Below, one piece after another: positions 36,451-48,569 of a stretch of DNA of 64,000 nt. The notes below the pieces were generated by a model that was given only the letters and a program-made list of their open reading frames with translations, searched no databases and had not been told where the DNA came from. Position numbers and translations under genes: made by a program. Each line of letters starts with the position of its first letter. Position 1 is the first letter of the stretch. Source of the stretch: Taeniopygia guttata (taxonomy: Eukaryota; Chordata; Aves; Passeriformes; Estrildidae); NCBI RefSeq assembly GCF_048771995.1, contig NC_133034.1:4555501-4619500 (forward strand), read 5' to 3'.

Positions 36451-39400
36451 TCAGCCCGTGCTCCTCTCAGGAGCCGAGGGCAGTGTCTTGTAGGGGTTGA
36501 GGATGCCTTTGGGGTCCAGCATGGCTTTGAACTGCTGCATGAGCAGCACTGCCTTGCGTGGCTTGCTGTACTGAATGAACTGCCTCTTCTTGAAGCCCAG
36601 CCCGTGCTCTGCGCTGATGCTCCCGCTGCATCTCGCAGTCCACTCGTACACAAAGGGCTCGATGGCATCCAGCAGGGAATGGCTGTAGGACTCTGCCGTG
36701 ATGTTCAAGTGCAAGTTCCCATCTCCTGGAAGAAGATATTGCACAGGTGGGTCTGGGAGAAAAACCTGGTGGCCCTGCAATGGATACTCATTCCTGGCTC
36801 CTTCACGTTCTCAAACAACAGGGTCATTGTTAGACTGCAAACTGTGCCAAAAGGACAAGCTGCTCGCTGTCCTACAAATGTCAGCCTCGCCGTGCACAAA
36901 TAATTCAAATAGGATCGTTGCTTTTCCATGCTCCTAGTGCAATATTTGAGGAAGAGTTCTGAGTTAAGCCACTTTCAAACTCCGACTTTTGTGATTTTAA
37001 AATTCCCACTGTGCTGCATTAATGCTTGTGCCACCACCGTGATGCAATGTCAAAGACTTCCCCAATGGCATTTCATAATGATCATTAGGTTCTAACATGG
37101 TCCTTCATCACTTTTTCTCTCCCTATTATGTTTGTGCACTGCTCTAAATGCACTTTGGCACTGTATCAATAGAAACAAAGAAAGCAGAACAATTTCTCTT
37201 TTTTGCCACTGTGTGTGACAGTATTTGTTTAGGCACAGAGTTGCTGGGTACTCCGAAAGACAAAACACACAAAGATAAATACAACTTACTTATCCTCCTC
37301 CCGCATCCTAGCACAGAACCCTCACAGAACACAGCTTAGTCCTTAAAGAGCTACCAATAGGAAGCCTTTGTTATGCAACGTGTCTTTCAGATGATCCCTA
37401 ATCAAGTGTGCTTAAGAGTGCTCTTTTGTAACAGAGCAGCTCTGCTAAACGATCAGTTTATCTGCTTGTAAGATCAGGTTACTTTCCTGACAAACCTATC
37501 AGCCTTTCTGCGCATTTACCAGTATCGCTTTCTGTTAGAGGGTTAATGGCTCACAAAAAAACTGATTTCCAGTAGGATTAATCACTTTGGACAAGAAAGT
37601 GTTTATCTGCCAAATGTGTCTAAGTACATTAACCAAATTGATGGTCCAATTGAACAAATTACATATCTAAATAGGAAGTATGCAGCAGGAAGATACAGAT
37701 GACCAGTTCCCTGCCTCATTGGCCAGCAACCTGCCATCAGTATATGGAAAACACCCTGAAAGCAGTGAAATTCAAACACAAAAATCCTAATGCACCCTCC
37801 TTTTCCACAGCCCTCAATTCAAGCCTCTCACCTGCAGCACAGAAGGGCCATCACCTCCTTTCCCAGCACCTCCACTTACCCAAGTGGCCATAGCCCACCA
37901 CATTTTTGGCACTCTGGCCCAGCCGAGCCCTCATATCAGTCACGAGGTCATAGAGCTTTTCCACAGGCAGAGAGATGTCGTACTTGTACACATAACCCTC
38001 GTGAGTGAGGGCCTCAGTGATCCTCTCCCGCAGGCTCCACAGCACCTGAGGAATCAAGGACCACAGAAATTCATATAATCCAAGTAGCTCTTGGGTTCCA
38101 TGTGTTATAAATGAAAATGTATTCAGCCAAACTAAAAAAAAAAAACAAAACAGTTTTATTTGTGGTCAAATTCTATCTAGCCAGCCACAGAAAAAAAAAC
38201 AGAGCCAAGCCCGGGGTCAGCCCTGGGTGTGTAACAATGAGTCAGCCTCAGGAGAGGTTTTCCTCCATGCCCACACACCTCCACCCTGGCACAAGCGAGT
38301 TTTATAGGAAATATTCTGCCTGAGGCCAAGATTTTTGCAATCAGTCCTTTCTTCTATTTAGAGTCCATATGTTAATAAGATTTTCTTTTTTGGAGATGAG
38401 GGAGAATAATTTACAGGAACGCTGCATTCACATGTATCTGTCCGGGGATTTCCAAGATATCCATCTCGGGTCGTTCATGCCATGATCAGTGCCTGGGGTC
38501 TCCCGCAGCTTTCCAGCCATGGCCCATCTCCTGGTGAGCCTTATCTTCTTACTTGTAAATCAGTTTCCCACATACACCCGGTCTCGGAGGGGAGAAGGCG
38601 GGGGAGGCTAGTACAGACGAGGTATAATCTAACAAGTATTTAACATTTTATACTCCATACAAGGAATGGCGTGAATTATGTTTATTACCCGTAACACATG
38701 CATACACCAAACCCGAGTCTGAACATTTCCCTATATAAAACACAAATCCATGTCAAAGAGATTTGTGGGAGAGGAAACACGGACTTGCCTTTATTTTCTT
38801 ATCGTCTGTTGCCACAGTTCCATCAGTGACCAAACCAGAAGTCATGGCCCGTTCTAGGAAGTTGTTCAATTTTTCTTCATCGTGAGTTGTGTTGGAGCCC
38901 GAAGTTTCAATTAAAACATAAAAAGGGCTGTCTGAGAATGAGGGCAAACAAAGTAAACAGATGCCCTGAGGCAAAACAGAGGAATTCAGGGCAGGTTTTG
39001 GAGCTTTCCCCACATGTTATGTGCCCAGACTCTCTGGTGCCAGAGAGGACACTTCACTGACATGCTAGATATTTTATTAAGCAACCACTTTCCAGAAAGC
39101 CAGCAGTTTTGTGAGGACAAATACAAGTAAAAAGTCTCATCTTTAAAGATAAAAAGTGTTTGGAATGGATATACTAGATACAGAAATTATGAGGGAGGCC
39201 CATACAATCACCAACCTTTTAAAAGTCAGTGAGTCAACATTTTAAAATTAGTCACTTTTTAAAAGTGTTTAAAAGTAGTCTAAAAATCCCCAAGCAGTAC
39301 AGTGCCCCTTTCTACACTGAGAATACCACTGGTACCTGCCACTGGGCTGGACAGCTTGAGATGTCTCTCAACCAATTCCATGCACTTCTCATCCATAAAC

Positions 39401-42400
39401 TCATAGGCAGACAGGATCTCGCCCAGCATGGCTCTGCAGGTTGTGAATGTTTCCAGAACCTTGGCAAAACTCTGACAACCTTCAGACAGAAGAAAGAGGA
39501 ATCAGGACCAAAAACCAGACATGTTCCCAAACCCTCTAGAGGTCTCTGAGAAGTAAAAAAATGTCAGCGAAGGCTCCCCACAAACCACTCTGGACCTGCT
39601 GAGGGACACTCAGAAGCAGCTTTTAAGCAGCCTGGCCACATACTCTGCTGATCGAGAGCCTGACCTGCAGACATGATTTCTGAGCCTTGCCTCATCACCT
39701 TGTCACTCACCCGACTCCTGGATGGCGGCTGCCTCTTGCCCTGCTCACCTCTTGAGCCTGTCAGACCAGGCCCTCCCTCACGAGTGAGGGGACTGTCCTG
39801 CCTGCCTCCTCACCCTGGCTAAGCTCCTGGCTCCACTTTCCTTACAGAACAAACTGTCCTTGAAGATATTTCAACAGATATTTAATACCTGCACAGGTAT
39901 TTTAGCACAGAGCCACACATTATTTCCCAGAAACCAGTTGATGCTGGCAGTCCAGCTCAGCAGGCTGAACAATGCTTTCTCCTCTCTATCTATATTCCCA
40001 GCCTTTGAATTCAGGTGTGAAATCATTAATATCAGCTTCTACCTAGGAATGCCACATTCACAGCCTTAGGCTTCTGAGGACAGAGTATGGAGACAGCAGT
40101 GATAACTCCCAGGGTCCCCTCGGATCCGATGAAGAGCTGCTTCAGGTCATAGCCCGTGTTGTCTTTGCGCAGAGAGGTCAGGCAGTCCAGAGCTGAGCCA
40201 TCAGCCAGCACCTGTGAGAACACAGGGGCCCAGTCAGAGCACCTGGGTAGGACTCTGCTGGCATGAACTCGCCTATCAGCAAGCTGATGGGAAGTGTCAC
40301 TCCCCTTGAGCACCTGACATCTGCAGCCCATTCCCACACTGCTCCTCCATTCCCAGCTCTTCCCCACCTCTACATCCTACCCAAGTAGGATAGAGTAGGT
40401 ATTTCTCCTTCCATCAGGATAAGTAATAACAGAAGATCCAGAATGCTCTGCTTTTCTTACTAATGGTGGAGAATTCAGCCATTCTCTGCAGCCCTAGCTC
40501 CCACTATCCAGCAGAAGCAAGGAAAGCTACTTGAAACAGTGAACAGTTAAGCAGAATGAAGTAAACCCTCAGCCACTTGAGCCTTAAATTAAGGCTGAGT
40601 ATCTCCAAGGCAGGTTATTAAAAGCTATTTTGACATTAGAGCCAAACTGACCTCAGACAAATGCTCTCCTTTCTAAGCCTATACAGTAAAACAAAGCCAT
40701 GCTTTTGTTCCCCGCCCAAATTTTGTCCCCAGCCGTGAAAACCTTTAGAACTCCTAATCCAGCCTTTACATCCCAAGACCTGTAGGACAGGAGCAGCTGA
40801 GGAACAGCAGAGACTCTAGGACACAGCCAGTAGCCAAACGAATCAAAAGCAGACAGCTCTGTTAGAGGGTGGGCTTTAAACCTTAAGATAATCTTCAAAG
40901 CCCCGTCCAACACAAACCAGTTTGTGATCCTATGATTCTGTTAAAATTCAAGTGAGCAGCCACTAGAAGAGAGTGATGCAGGATGGATTTAGCAGAGTGC
41001 TCCAGAGACCCAATGATCAGAGGAACTAATTCCATATAACCTGGGATGTCCAATTTTCTCCCTAGCTTCTTTTCACTTGTCTGGATTAGAAAACCACCTA
41101 ACGCCACCTCTGCCATCAAGCACTGGAAGTCAGGAAGCTGGAAACTGCAGCAGCAATAACATGCTACACACATGAAGATGTGCTGACCCTTCTCAAAAGA
41201 GTCCAACAAGGAAAAGATCAGAGTGGAAGGCTGGAAAGGAACTTGGCTGTATGCTGGACAGTGAGAAGAGCAGGAAGCAGTAAGCAGCACAGGATTAAAC
41301 AGAGAAGGGAACTGCCAGGTACTCGCCTTACCACTTCCAGGCCCAGCACGGTCCCTCGCAGAGAGCCGTATCGCAAGAGCCGCAAGCCTCCGGCATTGGT
41401 GGCCACGTTCCCCCCGATGTGACAGCTGCCTTTGGCTCCCAGGTCCAGTGGCATGATAAACCCCTGCTCCTCCACATACTCACTGAGCCTCTCCAACACA
41501 CAGCCTGCCTGGCACACAAGGATTCCTGGAACACAAATGCCATGCTACAAGCTGATGGGTGAGGAGAAGGTGCCTCCTCAAGAAGCAGGAGCAGCATGAG
41601 CAGATGCAACCACCACTTCCTTCAAAACTTCCTGGGATTCAACTTAAATGTACAAATCTGTGCATGCTCCAGGGAACTGCCCTCCTCAAGCCTTGGGGAG
41701 CTTTGCTATTGCCTCAATATCTCGTCATCCACAACTCTGGATTGGTAAAACACAGCAACATGAAGTGTGTCTCTGCCCATTGTTCTCCCTCTCTGAACAG
41801 AGATACTCACACCAGCCTGATCCCTAATCCCCCCAAAATCCAAACAAACCTCCTTATGATGCTGCTGAGCTGAACCCTGCTGATCCTGCTGCTATCTGTT
41901 CCCAGGAAAATGTCTGTTTTGCAGCCTGGGGCTCATTTCTGTGCTTCACATCCCTGGAATATTTACCCGACACTTTGTCAAAGCTGATGATCTGGTTCAT
42001 GAGAGCAGTGGAGAGAATGATCTCATCAAAGACAGGAACGCTGCCACCAACAAGGCCTGTGTTCCCCCCCTGAGGGTTCACTGCCAGGTTCCTCTCATAG
42101 CAGTACCTGGAAGGAAAAAGGTTTCTGAATTTTTATGCATTTAAAAGCCATAATCAGCCTGTCAGAGAAGTTTCACCTCTACATGAATGTCGAATGTTGT
42201 GACAGTGCTCCTTAAAATTAAGCAGCATTTCACCAAAAGATTAAATAGATGGAAGGAAAGTTTCAATGACAAAGTGAGAAAGTGCAACTCCTGTCTGAAC
42301 ATATTGCAGTGCTGAGCAAAGAACCAACACTTGAGGTTAGCCCCCTGTGTATCTCCACACCTGGCACACAACAACTGCCTGGAAAGCCCTGCTTATGTTT

Positions 42401-45400
42401 CTGCAGAAGCTGTTCCTGCAGCAGTGTGTTTTAACAGCTTGGGCTCCCCAGTGGGCTCTGACAGCCAGCCTCTGGCAGTGGTTTCAGACACGACTGCCCT
42501 CCTCCTCCCAAGAAATTAATGCCCTGTAGGCAACCATATGTGCACCTGTGCCTCAGCTGCTCCACCTGCCACATCACATCCCCTCTGAGCTCACAGCAGC
42601 TCCTGCACAAGGGATGGCACAGACCCCACAGCACCAGAGCTCCTTCAGAAGCCTTGCCTGCCCTTCCTGTGCTCTGCACCCCTGTTTTAACAGAGCCAAG
42701 AGCACGCTCCTGCAGCTTTCAGCTCCTCAGCCAAACACTGATCTGGCACAGCACTGCCCAACCAGAGCTGTGCTCACACCAGTGTGGATAAAACAGACCC
42801 TCCAACTGCCTGGTTCTGCCCTAACCTTCTTTACCTTTTCAAACAGACCCTCCTGAATCTTTCACAAAACTTCTCTTTTCTGAGCACCTGTACAAAACCT
42901 AATTTCAGCCATTTATCAGAACAGAAAAATCATTAAGAAAACTACCTCAGCAACTCCAGTGCTTAAGCAATGGGTGTCTGAACACCTACAAGCTCCCTTC
43001 ATGCACCAGATCATCACTGACTCAACCCAAGTCTCCTCAGCACCAAGCCCAGCAGAAACGGTGTGTGTTACCTGAGAACCTGAGACACCTCCGCCGTTGT
43101 CTGGGGCTTCAACACCAGCTGGCTGCAGCCTGCAATGAAAGCAAGGGACTCTCAAGGCAAGCTGTGGCTCTGCAGAGGTCAGAAAGAAACAGGTGGGAAA
43201 ACATAAGGTGGGAAATAACAATGCTCCCTCCACCATTAGGTATTTCAACCACTTGGACAACAAACATTTCAACAGCAGCCTTGCCCTTTGAGTCCTGCAG
43301 AAAACTTTGCATGTACAGGTAGACTTGGCTGCCACTGGGGGTAATGGGACACAGTTTAAATTCTTATAAAATATTTGATAGAACCAACAAATAATTCACA
43401 ATGCTTGATTTAGAATCACAGAGTCATAGAATGATTTGGGTTGAAAAGGACCTAAAAGTTCATCTCATTCCATGGGCAGGGACGCCTTCCACTATCCCAG
43501 GTAGCTCCAAGCACTGTCCAACCTAGCCTTGGATACTTCTAGGGATGGGGCAGACCTTCTGCGGGCAACCTGTGCCAGAGCCTCACCTCCCTTACAGGGC
43601 AGAGTTTCTTCTCAATATCCCACTTAACCCTGCCCTCTGGCAGTGGGAAGTCATTCCCTTTTGTCCTGCCACTCCAGACCCATATGAAGAATCTCTCTCC
43701 CTCCTTTTTATAAGCCCCCCTAAGGTACTGGAAGGCTGCAATCAACTCTCCCAAAAGCTTTCTTAGTTTTTTCTGAGGTTCAATCAAAACTGTTAGCTGA
43801 ATCAACTCGTCTCAGGAAAAAAAAATTAATTATTAAGTTAGAGGATTTAGATTTATTTTTAAATGAAAGCCTATAAGTTTACAAGGTATCAGGTGATTTT
43901 TAAAGGAGTAATTTTATGAGTAAAATTAATTTTGAAGGGGAGGCATTCAGGTGGTTTCTGGTGAGCAGTGACAGGACCCGAGGTGACCTGGAGCTGTGTC
44001 AGGAAAGGGTTAGGGTGGGTATCACGAAATGATTCTTCCTCCAGAGGGCGGTCGGGCACTCCCCAGGGAATGGGAGGCTGCCCGAGCTGCAGCAGCATTT
44101 GGACAAGGCTCTCAGGGATGCACAGGATGGGACCGTCGGGGTGTCTGTGCAGAGTCAGGAGCTGGACTCGCTAACCCTCAAGGCTCCCTTGTTGGAAGGA
44201 ATTGTGGGCTGTGTTATGAACAAAACAGCCTGGCTGGGACACTTCGGCTTGGGCTAAGTACCGGCACTGAAATGTTAAGTAGTCAATTGCTCCTGGGAAT
44301 CACCTACAACCCCGCCTACACTAGGACCTGGATGCAAAATAATACAGTGGAATCATGGGAGGGGGTTTTGGGGATGAAAACCACCCCTAAATGGAAAAGA
44401 TGGGCACAGTGGAGGGGGCTGAATGGGTGTGCTCATTAGGGAAAAGGGAACCCCATCCCTAGTCTGTGTTTGACCTGTCACCATAACCTACAGAGGACCA
44501 GATTGGACTGGGCTGTGGGAAGCAGGAGCACAAGGAAACTTCTTCCTGGTGCGGCCAGGAGGGAAAGAGGGGAGGACAGTCTGCTGGTGAAATGATCAGG
44601 GTCTATGCCTTTATTAATAGTCAGCTCTTAATTAAAAAGTCAGCTCGGCAGGGGGCTCAACAAGGAGCTTGCCCCCGCTCTTATAGCTTCTCCGCTAGCC
44701 GAAGGGTGAGCAGGCGGCAGAGTCTGTCCCTGGAGTCTCCGTGGCACGCTGGTAGCTGGAGGTGCAGAGGTGTGCAGTCCGTATCTGAAGTCCCAGCAGA
44801 CTGGCCTCTCTCCTTTCCTCCCGGCACACTGGTGGTCGCAGGGTGAGGGGATGTGCAGAGCCTGCTGCCGAAGCCCAGCAGCAGCTGTCCCTCTCCTTCT
44901 CTCCTGGCAGCACCAGGAAGTATCTGTCTGCTTTGCTCCTGCTTCCCACAGCCCAGTCCAGTCTCGTCCTCGGTGGGGAACGGGGAGGTCAAACACAGAC
45001 TAGGGATGGGGTTCCCTTTTCCCCAACCAGCACACCCATCCAGCCCCCTCCACTGTGCCCATCTTTTCCATTTAGGGGTGTTTTTCATCCCCAAAACCCC
45101 CTCCCATGATTCCACTGGATTATTTTGCATCCCAGTCCTAGAATGGTAGTGAGGGTGGGGGGAGGTAGGTGATTCCCAGGAACAATTAGCTAATTAACAT
45201 TTCAATGTCAGTACTTAGCCCAAGCCAAGTGTCCCAGCCAGGCTGTTCTGTCCATAACTCTGGGACTCCGGATGCGGACTGCACACCTCTTCGCCTCCAG
45301 CTGCTGGCGTGCCCTGGGAATTCTGCGGAGCTGACTTTTAATAAAGAGCTGACTATTAATAAAGGCATAGACCCTGTTCATTTCAGGCTGCACAGACGCC

Positions 45401-45752
45401 ATAAATAAAGATTTCCTTTGGCAAACTCGTAGTTCCGGTAGCTAGCAGAGACACCAAGGAGCTTTCACCGCGCATCTCGCTTACCTCGCACCGACTTCAG
45501 CCAGTCCACGTTAAACGGCTCCACCTCGGGCTCACCGGCGAGCACCCTGCCGGGCATGAGGCGCTCGAAGAAGGCCACATCGCTCTCCGCCGGCCGGTCG
45601 AAGGGCAGCCGCCTCACCGCGTACCTCTCACATGTCCGCACCACCTCCCGGCAACCGGCACAGCCCCGGGACACTCCCGGAGCTTTCCCCTCCTTCCCCC
45701 GGCAGCCCCTCAGCCAGGCGGCCCCGCGCCGCCACAGCGCTGCGCCAGCCAT
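36451..45752 (-). CDS. D2HGDH: D-2-hydroxyglutarate dehydrogenase, mitochondrial
   Basis: A mitochondrial flavoprotein that oxidises D-2-hydroxyglutarate to 2-oxoglutarate. Nine exons join in phase: 45485-45752, 43072-43129, 41967-42106, 41332-41525, 40043-40211, 39336-39479, 38789-38931, 37880-38045 and 36451-36725 (TGA 36451-36453). They give 518 residues (human 521). I chose the ATG at 45752 ([16 protein letters not shown]) as a good targeting peptide; an upstream in-frame ATG at 45797 adds 15 residues. The FAD-binding block [14 protein letters not shown] is at about 120-133, and [20 protein letters not shown] is conserved. Metal ligands are expected at His426, His433 ([11 protein letters not shown]) and Glu467 (SAEHG). 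Intron 7 has a GC donor. Intron 1 carries a nested pair of LTR fossils and a CR1. The C-terminus reads [17 protein letters not shown], slightly longer than in human. Confidence 0.96.
40868..40942 (+). repeat. CR1 LINE 3' tail in D2HGDH intron 4
   Basis: AAGATAATCTTCAAAGCCCC and GTTTGTGATCCTATGATTCT are a short CR1 3' end in plus orientation. Confidence 0.8.
43411..43775 (-). repeat. CR1 LINE 3' fragment in D2HGDH intron 1
   Basis: Plus strand AATCACAGAGTCATAGAATG, GATTTGGGTTGAAAAGGACC and CTCTGGCAGTGGGAAGTCAT: a well-preserved CR1 3' end of about 360 bp. Confidence 0.92.
44212..45385 (+). mobile_element. solo LTR fossil, split by a second LTR (outer copy)
   Basis: An endogenous retrovirus LTR starting TGTTATGAAC and ending GTTCATTTCA. 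It is present as 44212-44587 and 45264-45385, about 498 bp in total, and flanked by a 5-bp target duplication GGCTG (44207-44211 and 45386-45390). The two halves are continuous once the inner element is removed. No internal gag-pol-env is seen. It is shorter than the inner copy. The 4-5 bp duplications favour class I or III rather than class II. It must be older than the LTR inserted in it. Confidence 0.8.
44588..45259 (-). mobile_element. solo LTR fossil inserted in reverse into an LTR of the same family (inner copy)
   Basis: A 672-bp LTR of the same family as the outer copy but in opposite orientation, with CTGG repeated on both sides (44584-44587 and 45260-45263). On the minus strand it shows U3, a TATA-like CTATAAGAG (44680-44688), a short R, and AATAAA (44610-44615) just before its end. 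It looks like a whole solo LTR. Its transcription sense is the same as that of D2HGDH, in whose intron 1 it lies. Confidence 0.8.
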
Positions 45753-45949
45753 GCCCACAGGCCGCGGCCTACTCCGGCCGTGAGGGGGACTCGGCACTCA
45801 GCGCAACCGCACCGCCTCAAGGAACCTCCCACGGCACACCGCAGCGCCACGGGGGCTTCGCGGCGTGGGTTAGCGGGGGAAATTCGGGATTATCCCGGTA
45901 ACACCGGAGATTCCAAGGACGCTGCTCCGGTGTGCGCGCCTCACTCCAA
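45440..45949 (-). promoter_or_regulatory. D2HGDH: D2HGDH CpG-rich promoter and first exon
   Basis: GC- and CpG-rich sequence surrounds the first coding exon (ATG 45752). No TATA box is evident, so a CpG-island promoter is likely between about 45760 and 45950. Confidence 0.5.
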
Positions 45950-46029
45950 GCCGCCAGGGGGCGATGCCGCCCGGCCGCGCTGAGCGCGAACGCGCTCAGC
46001 GCGGCCGGGCGGCATCGCCCCCTGGCGGC
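45950..46029. repeat. perfect 39-bp inverted repeat carrying two opposed CTCF-like cores
   Basis: Arms 45950-45988 and 45991-46029 are exact reverse complements separated by AA. The arm is GC-rich and begins with CCGCCAGGGGGCG (45951-45963), a close match to the CTCF core. The other arm gives the same motif in reverse at its outer end (46016-46028). It lies between the ING5 polyadenylation signals (46060-46082) and the D2HGDH promoter. Confidence 0.95.
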
Positions 46030-46059
46030 CGGCGGTTGCAACAGCACCCCCCTCACACA

Positions 46060-48569
46060 TTTATTCCCAAAAATACTTTATTTATAATACAATCAAACAT
46101 CTCCAAAAATACAGATATACTTTTTTTGTTTGTTTGTTTTAAACTTTACATTCTTTACTTTTTTTTTTTTCTGCCGTCTCGGTAATAGAAAGTCGGTTCG
46201 GACCTCCAGTTTGGTAAAGCCGAGCTCCTCTGGCGGGGTTTTTTAAGTGGGGCATTTCTTTAGGGATCACCCTTCTCCAGGAAATATTTAACACTGTACA
46301 TTCAAAAGTCAGAAGGGTTAAATCTTTCAGTAAGCAAAAATGAAGGCTGCTGGTATTTCTGTTTACAAGGAGTTGTAAAAATTCTCTACGACCAGGTATA
46401 AAGAGGGCAGGAGATGCTCCTGAGCCCATCCAAGCCCTGAACTGGCATGTTCCCAGTGGGAGAGTTTATTGCTGGTATCAGATCTCAGATGCTTTACACA
46501 TCACAGGTATTGTAAAGAACGGGAGAATGTTGTACCTCACGCTATTAATCATTCCTAGCAAATTATCCTTTCTTTTGAGGGCTCTGCCTTCCAGAGCTTG
46601 TTTTCCTTTTTGCTTTGCTGGTTCAAGCGGAAAATGCTCTTTGAAGCCCCTAAAGTACTTACAAAAATGTGTTTTGTTATCCTATCTGACCAGAATTTTA
46701 GAGTTGAGGGAAGTCAGCTCAACACTGGCTCACCCAGAGCAGCTCTCTTCCCTCATGGCACGTTTCCAGCAAGATCTCCAGAGTGGAATTTTGAGATTGT
46801 TTCAAATCAAATGCTTCATCCACAGCAATAGCAGTACTAATATAGCTTAGGAAAAACAGGAAAAGAAGTTGCCTACAATACCATTGGGTGAAAGGGGAAA
46901 ACAAAACCTGGGACAGCATCAGCATGTTTTTTCAGGACAGCAATGCTCCAACTCAGCCCAGTGCAGGGGGTGAAGGAGGAGCAGCTCTCACCCTCTGGGG
47001 ACTGGATCACAGGCTGGCTCATGAGGTATCACATTTGCTCTCATGAAGAGGCAGGAAGAAGAAGAGGGCACGCTGAACTCCAGGTTTGAGTGACTGTGCT
47101 GTTCCTCCTCCTTCCATCCAGCACTCTGGCTTTAATTTCCCTGCCTGCTTTCCATGTGCCACTCTGAGGCAGCAAGGACAAATGCGCATCACAAATGTGC
47201 ATTTTCATGCATAGAACTGTGGGAACTTCATCTCTCTGTGATGCAGTGTAGTAAAGACACCTGCAATATCACAGTGGAAATGACAGGACCCTGAAGACAG
47301 GGATTTTTTTCCTAAAATCCATCCTTTTTTTCCTGCCATAAATCAATGTTCATGGAAAAGCTGCCTCACAATTGAGAGGTTTCTTCTACATCAGCAGCAG
47401 GCACAAAGCCTGACAGAGGGAAGGAGAGGTGGCAGGAGCTGTGTTCTACTTCATTGCAAAACATGAGTAAGAGGCTCAGTGTAACAGGAAAAGCCTTCTT
47501 TCCTTTGAAAACAGGTGCCAGAATCTGAGTAGAAGTGTTTTTAACCTTCTGTTTTTTCAGCAGAAGAAAAGTTTATCTGGGAGTTTCTTTATGGAAACTC
47601 CATAAACTCCAGACTCCTTTCCAGCAGTCTGTACCAAGAGCTCCTGCACACTGGTATGGAAAGCAGCACACAGCCCTGCACAGAGCTGCCACCAACACCC
47701 ACCAGGGACCAGAGCCAGCAAAGTTAATGAGTTGGGGCTTTGTTTTCTTCCTTCCACCAGCAGGAAGGAAACCTGGAACACCTTTCCCCACTATATTTTC
47801 ACTGAAGGCAGGTAAGCCTCATGATGCAGGAGACATATGAAGGCAAGAGTTATCTCTGCTCTTCCCTCAACTTCTGTATCTCAGAGGAAGGAAAAACCAG
47901 AAACTTTTGCTTTCCAGCTCCCGATTTCCTCTCTCTCTTCTGCTGCAGCCACTGCCACTGTGCTAATGCAAGGATTCACATTCATTATCTGAAAGGCAGC
48001 TAGAGAAGTCAAGAACATGCAAATGTGGCCCATTAAAAAAAGACAAGAAGCTCTGTTACAACATCCCTGATGGCCTTCTTCAACAGCAGAGCCACACCAT
48101 CATGGGAACAAACAATATCCTCATGGAGCCTTCCCCTAAAACCTGATTTCCTGATTTACCCATGTGCCACACAGGCAATCACAGCTAACAATTCAGGCCT
48201 TCATCTTATTTGGTGAATAAATCCGACCTTCTCTCTCTCCAAGAATACTGTAGGTTTCATCTTCACAGTGATGTACTTAAGAGAATTTTCAGGGAAATGG
48301 AAACAGCCAGAAAAGGCAACAACCTCCCTCAGTATTATTGTGCAAGACTAACATAAATAAAATCTCCGTGGCAAAGGGATTTGGGACTCCCTCCCAAAGT
48401 CATTGTCTTAGGAAAAAACAGGAATTTCAACTGGCCACTGGATAATTAAATATCATACCGGAAAAAGATGGAGGATAGATTAACAAAAATATTCAAAGGT
48501 AATATTGCAACATGAATGAAGGAATATATTAAATTCTTCTTGCCTCGACGGTGTATCCCCCTCTAGTCC
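46060..48569 (-). other. ING5: ING5 3' untranslated region
   Basis: It runs from the ING5 stop to minus-strand AATAAA signals at 46077-46082 and 46060-46065, about 2.5 kb. No exon of another gene is visible within it. Confidence 0.7.

Noticed and set aside
44212-45385. A DNA transposon with long terminal inverted repeats
   Set aside because: The inverted ends are explained by two LTR copies in opposite orientation, each with its own short target duplication and with TATA and AATAAA motifs in LTR order.
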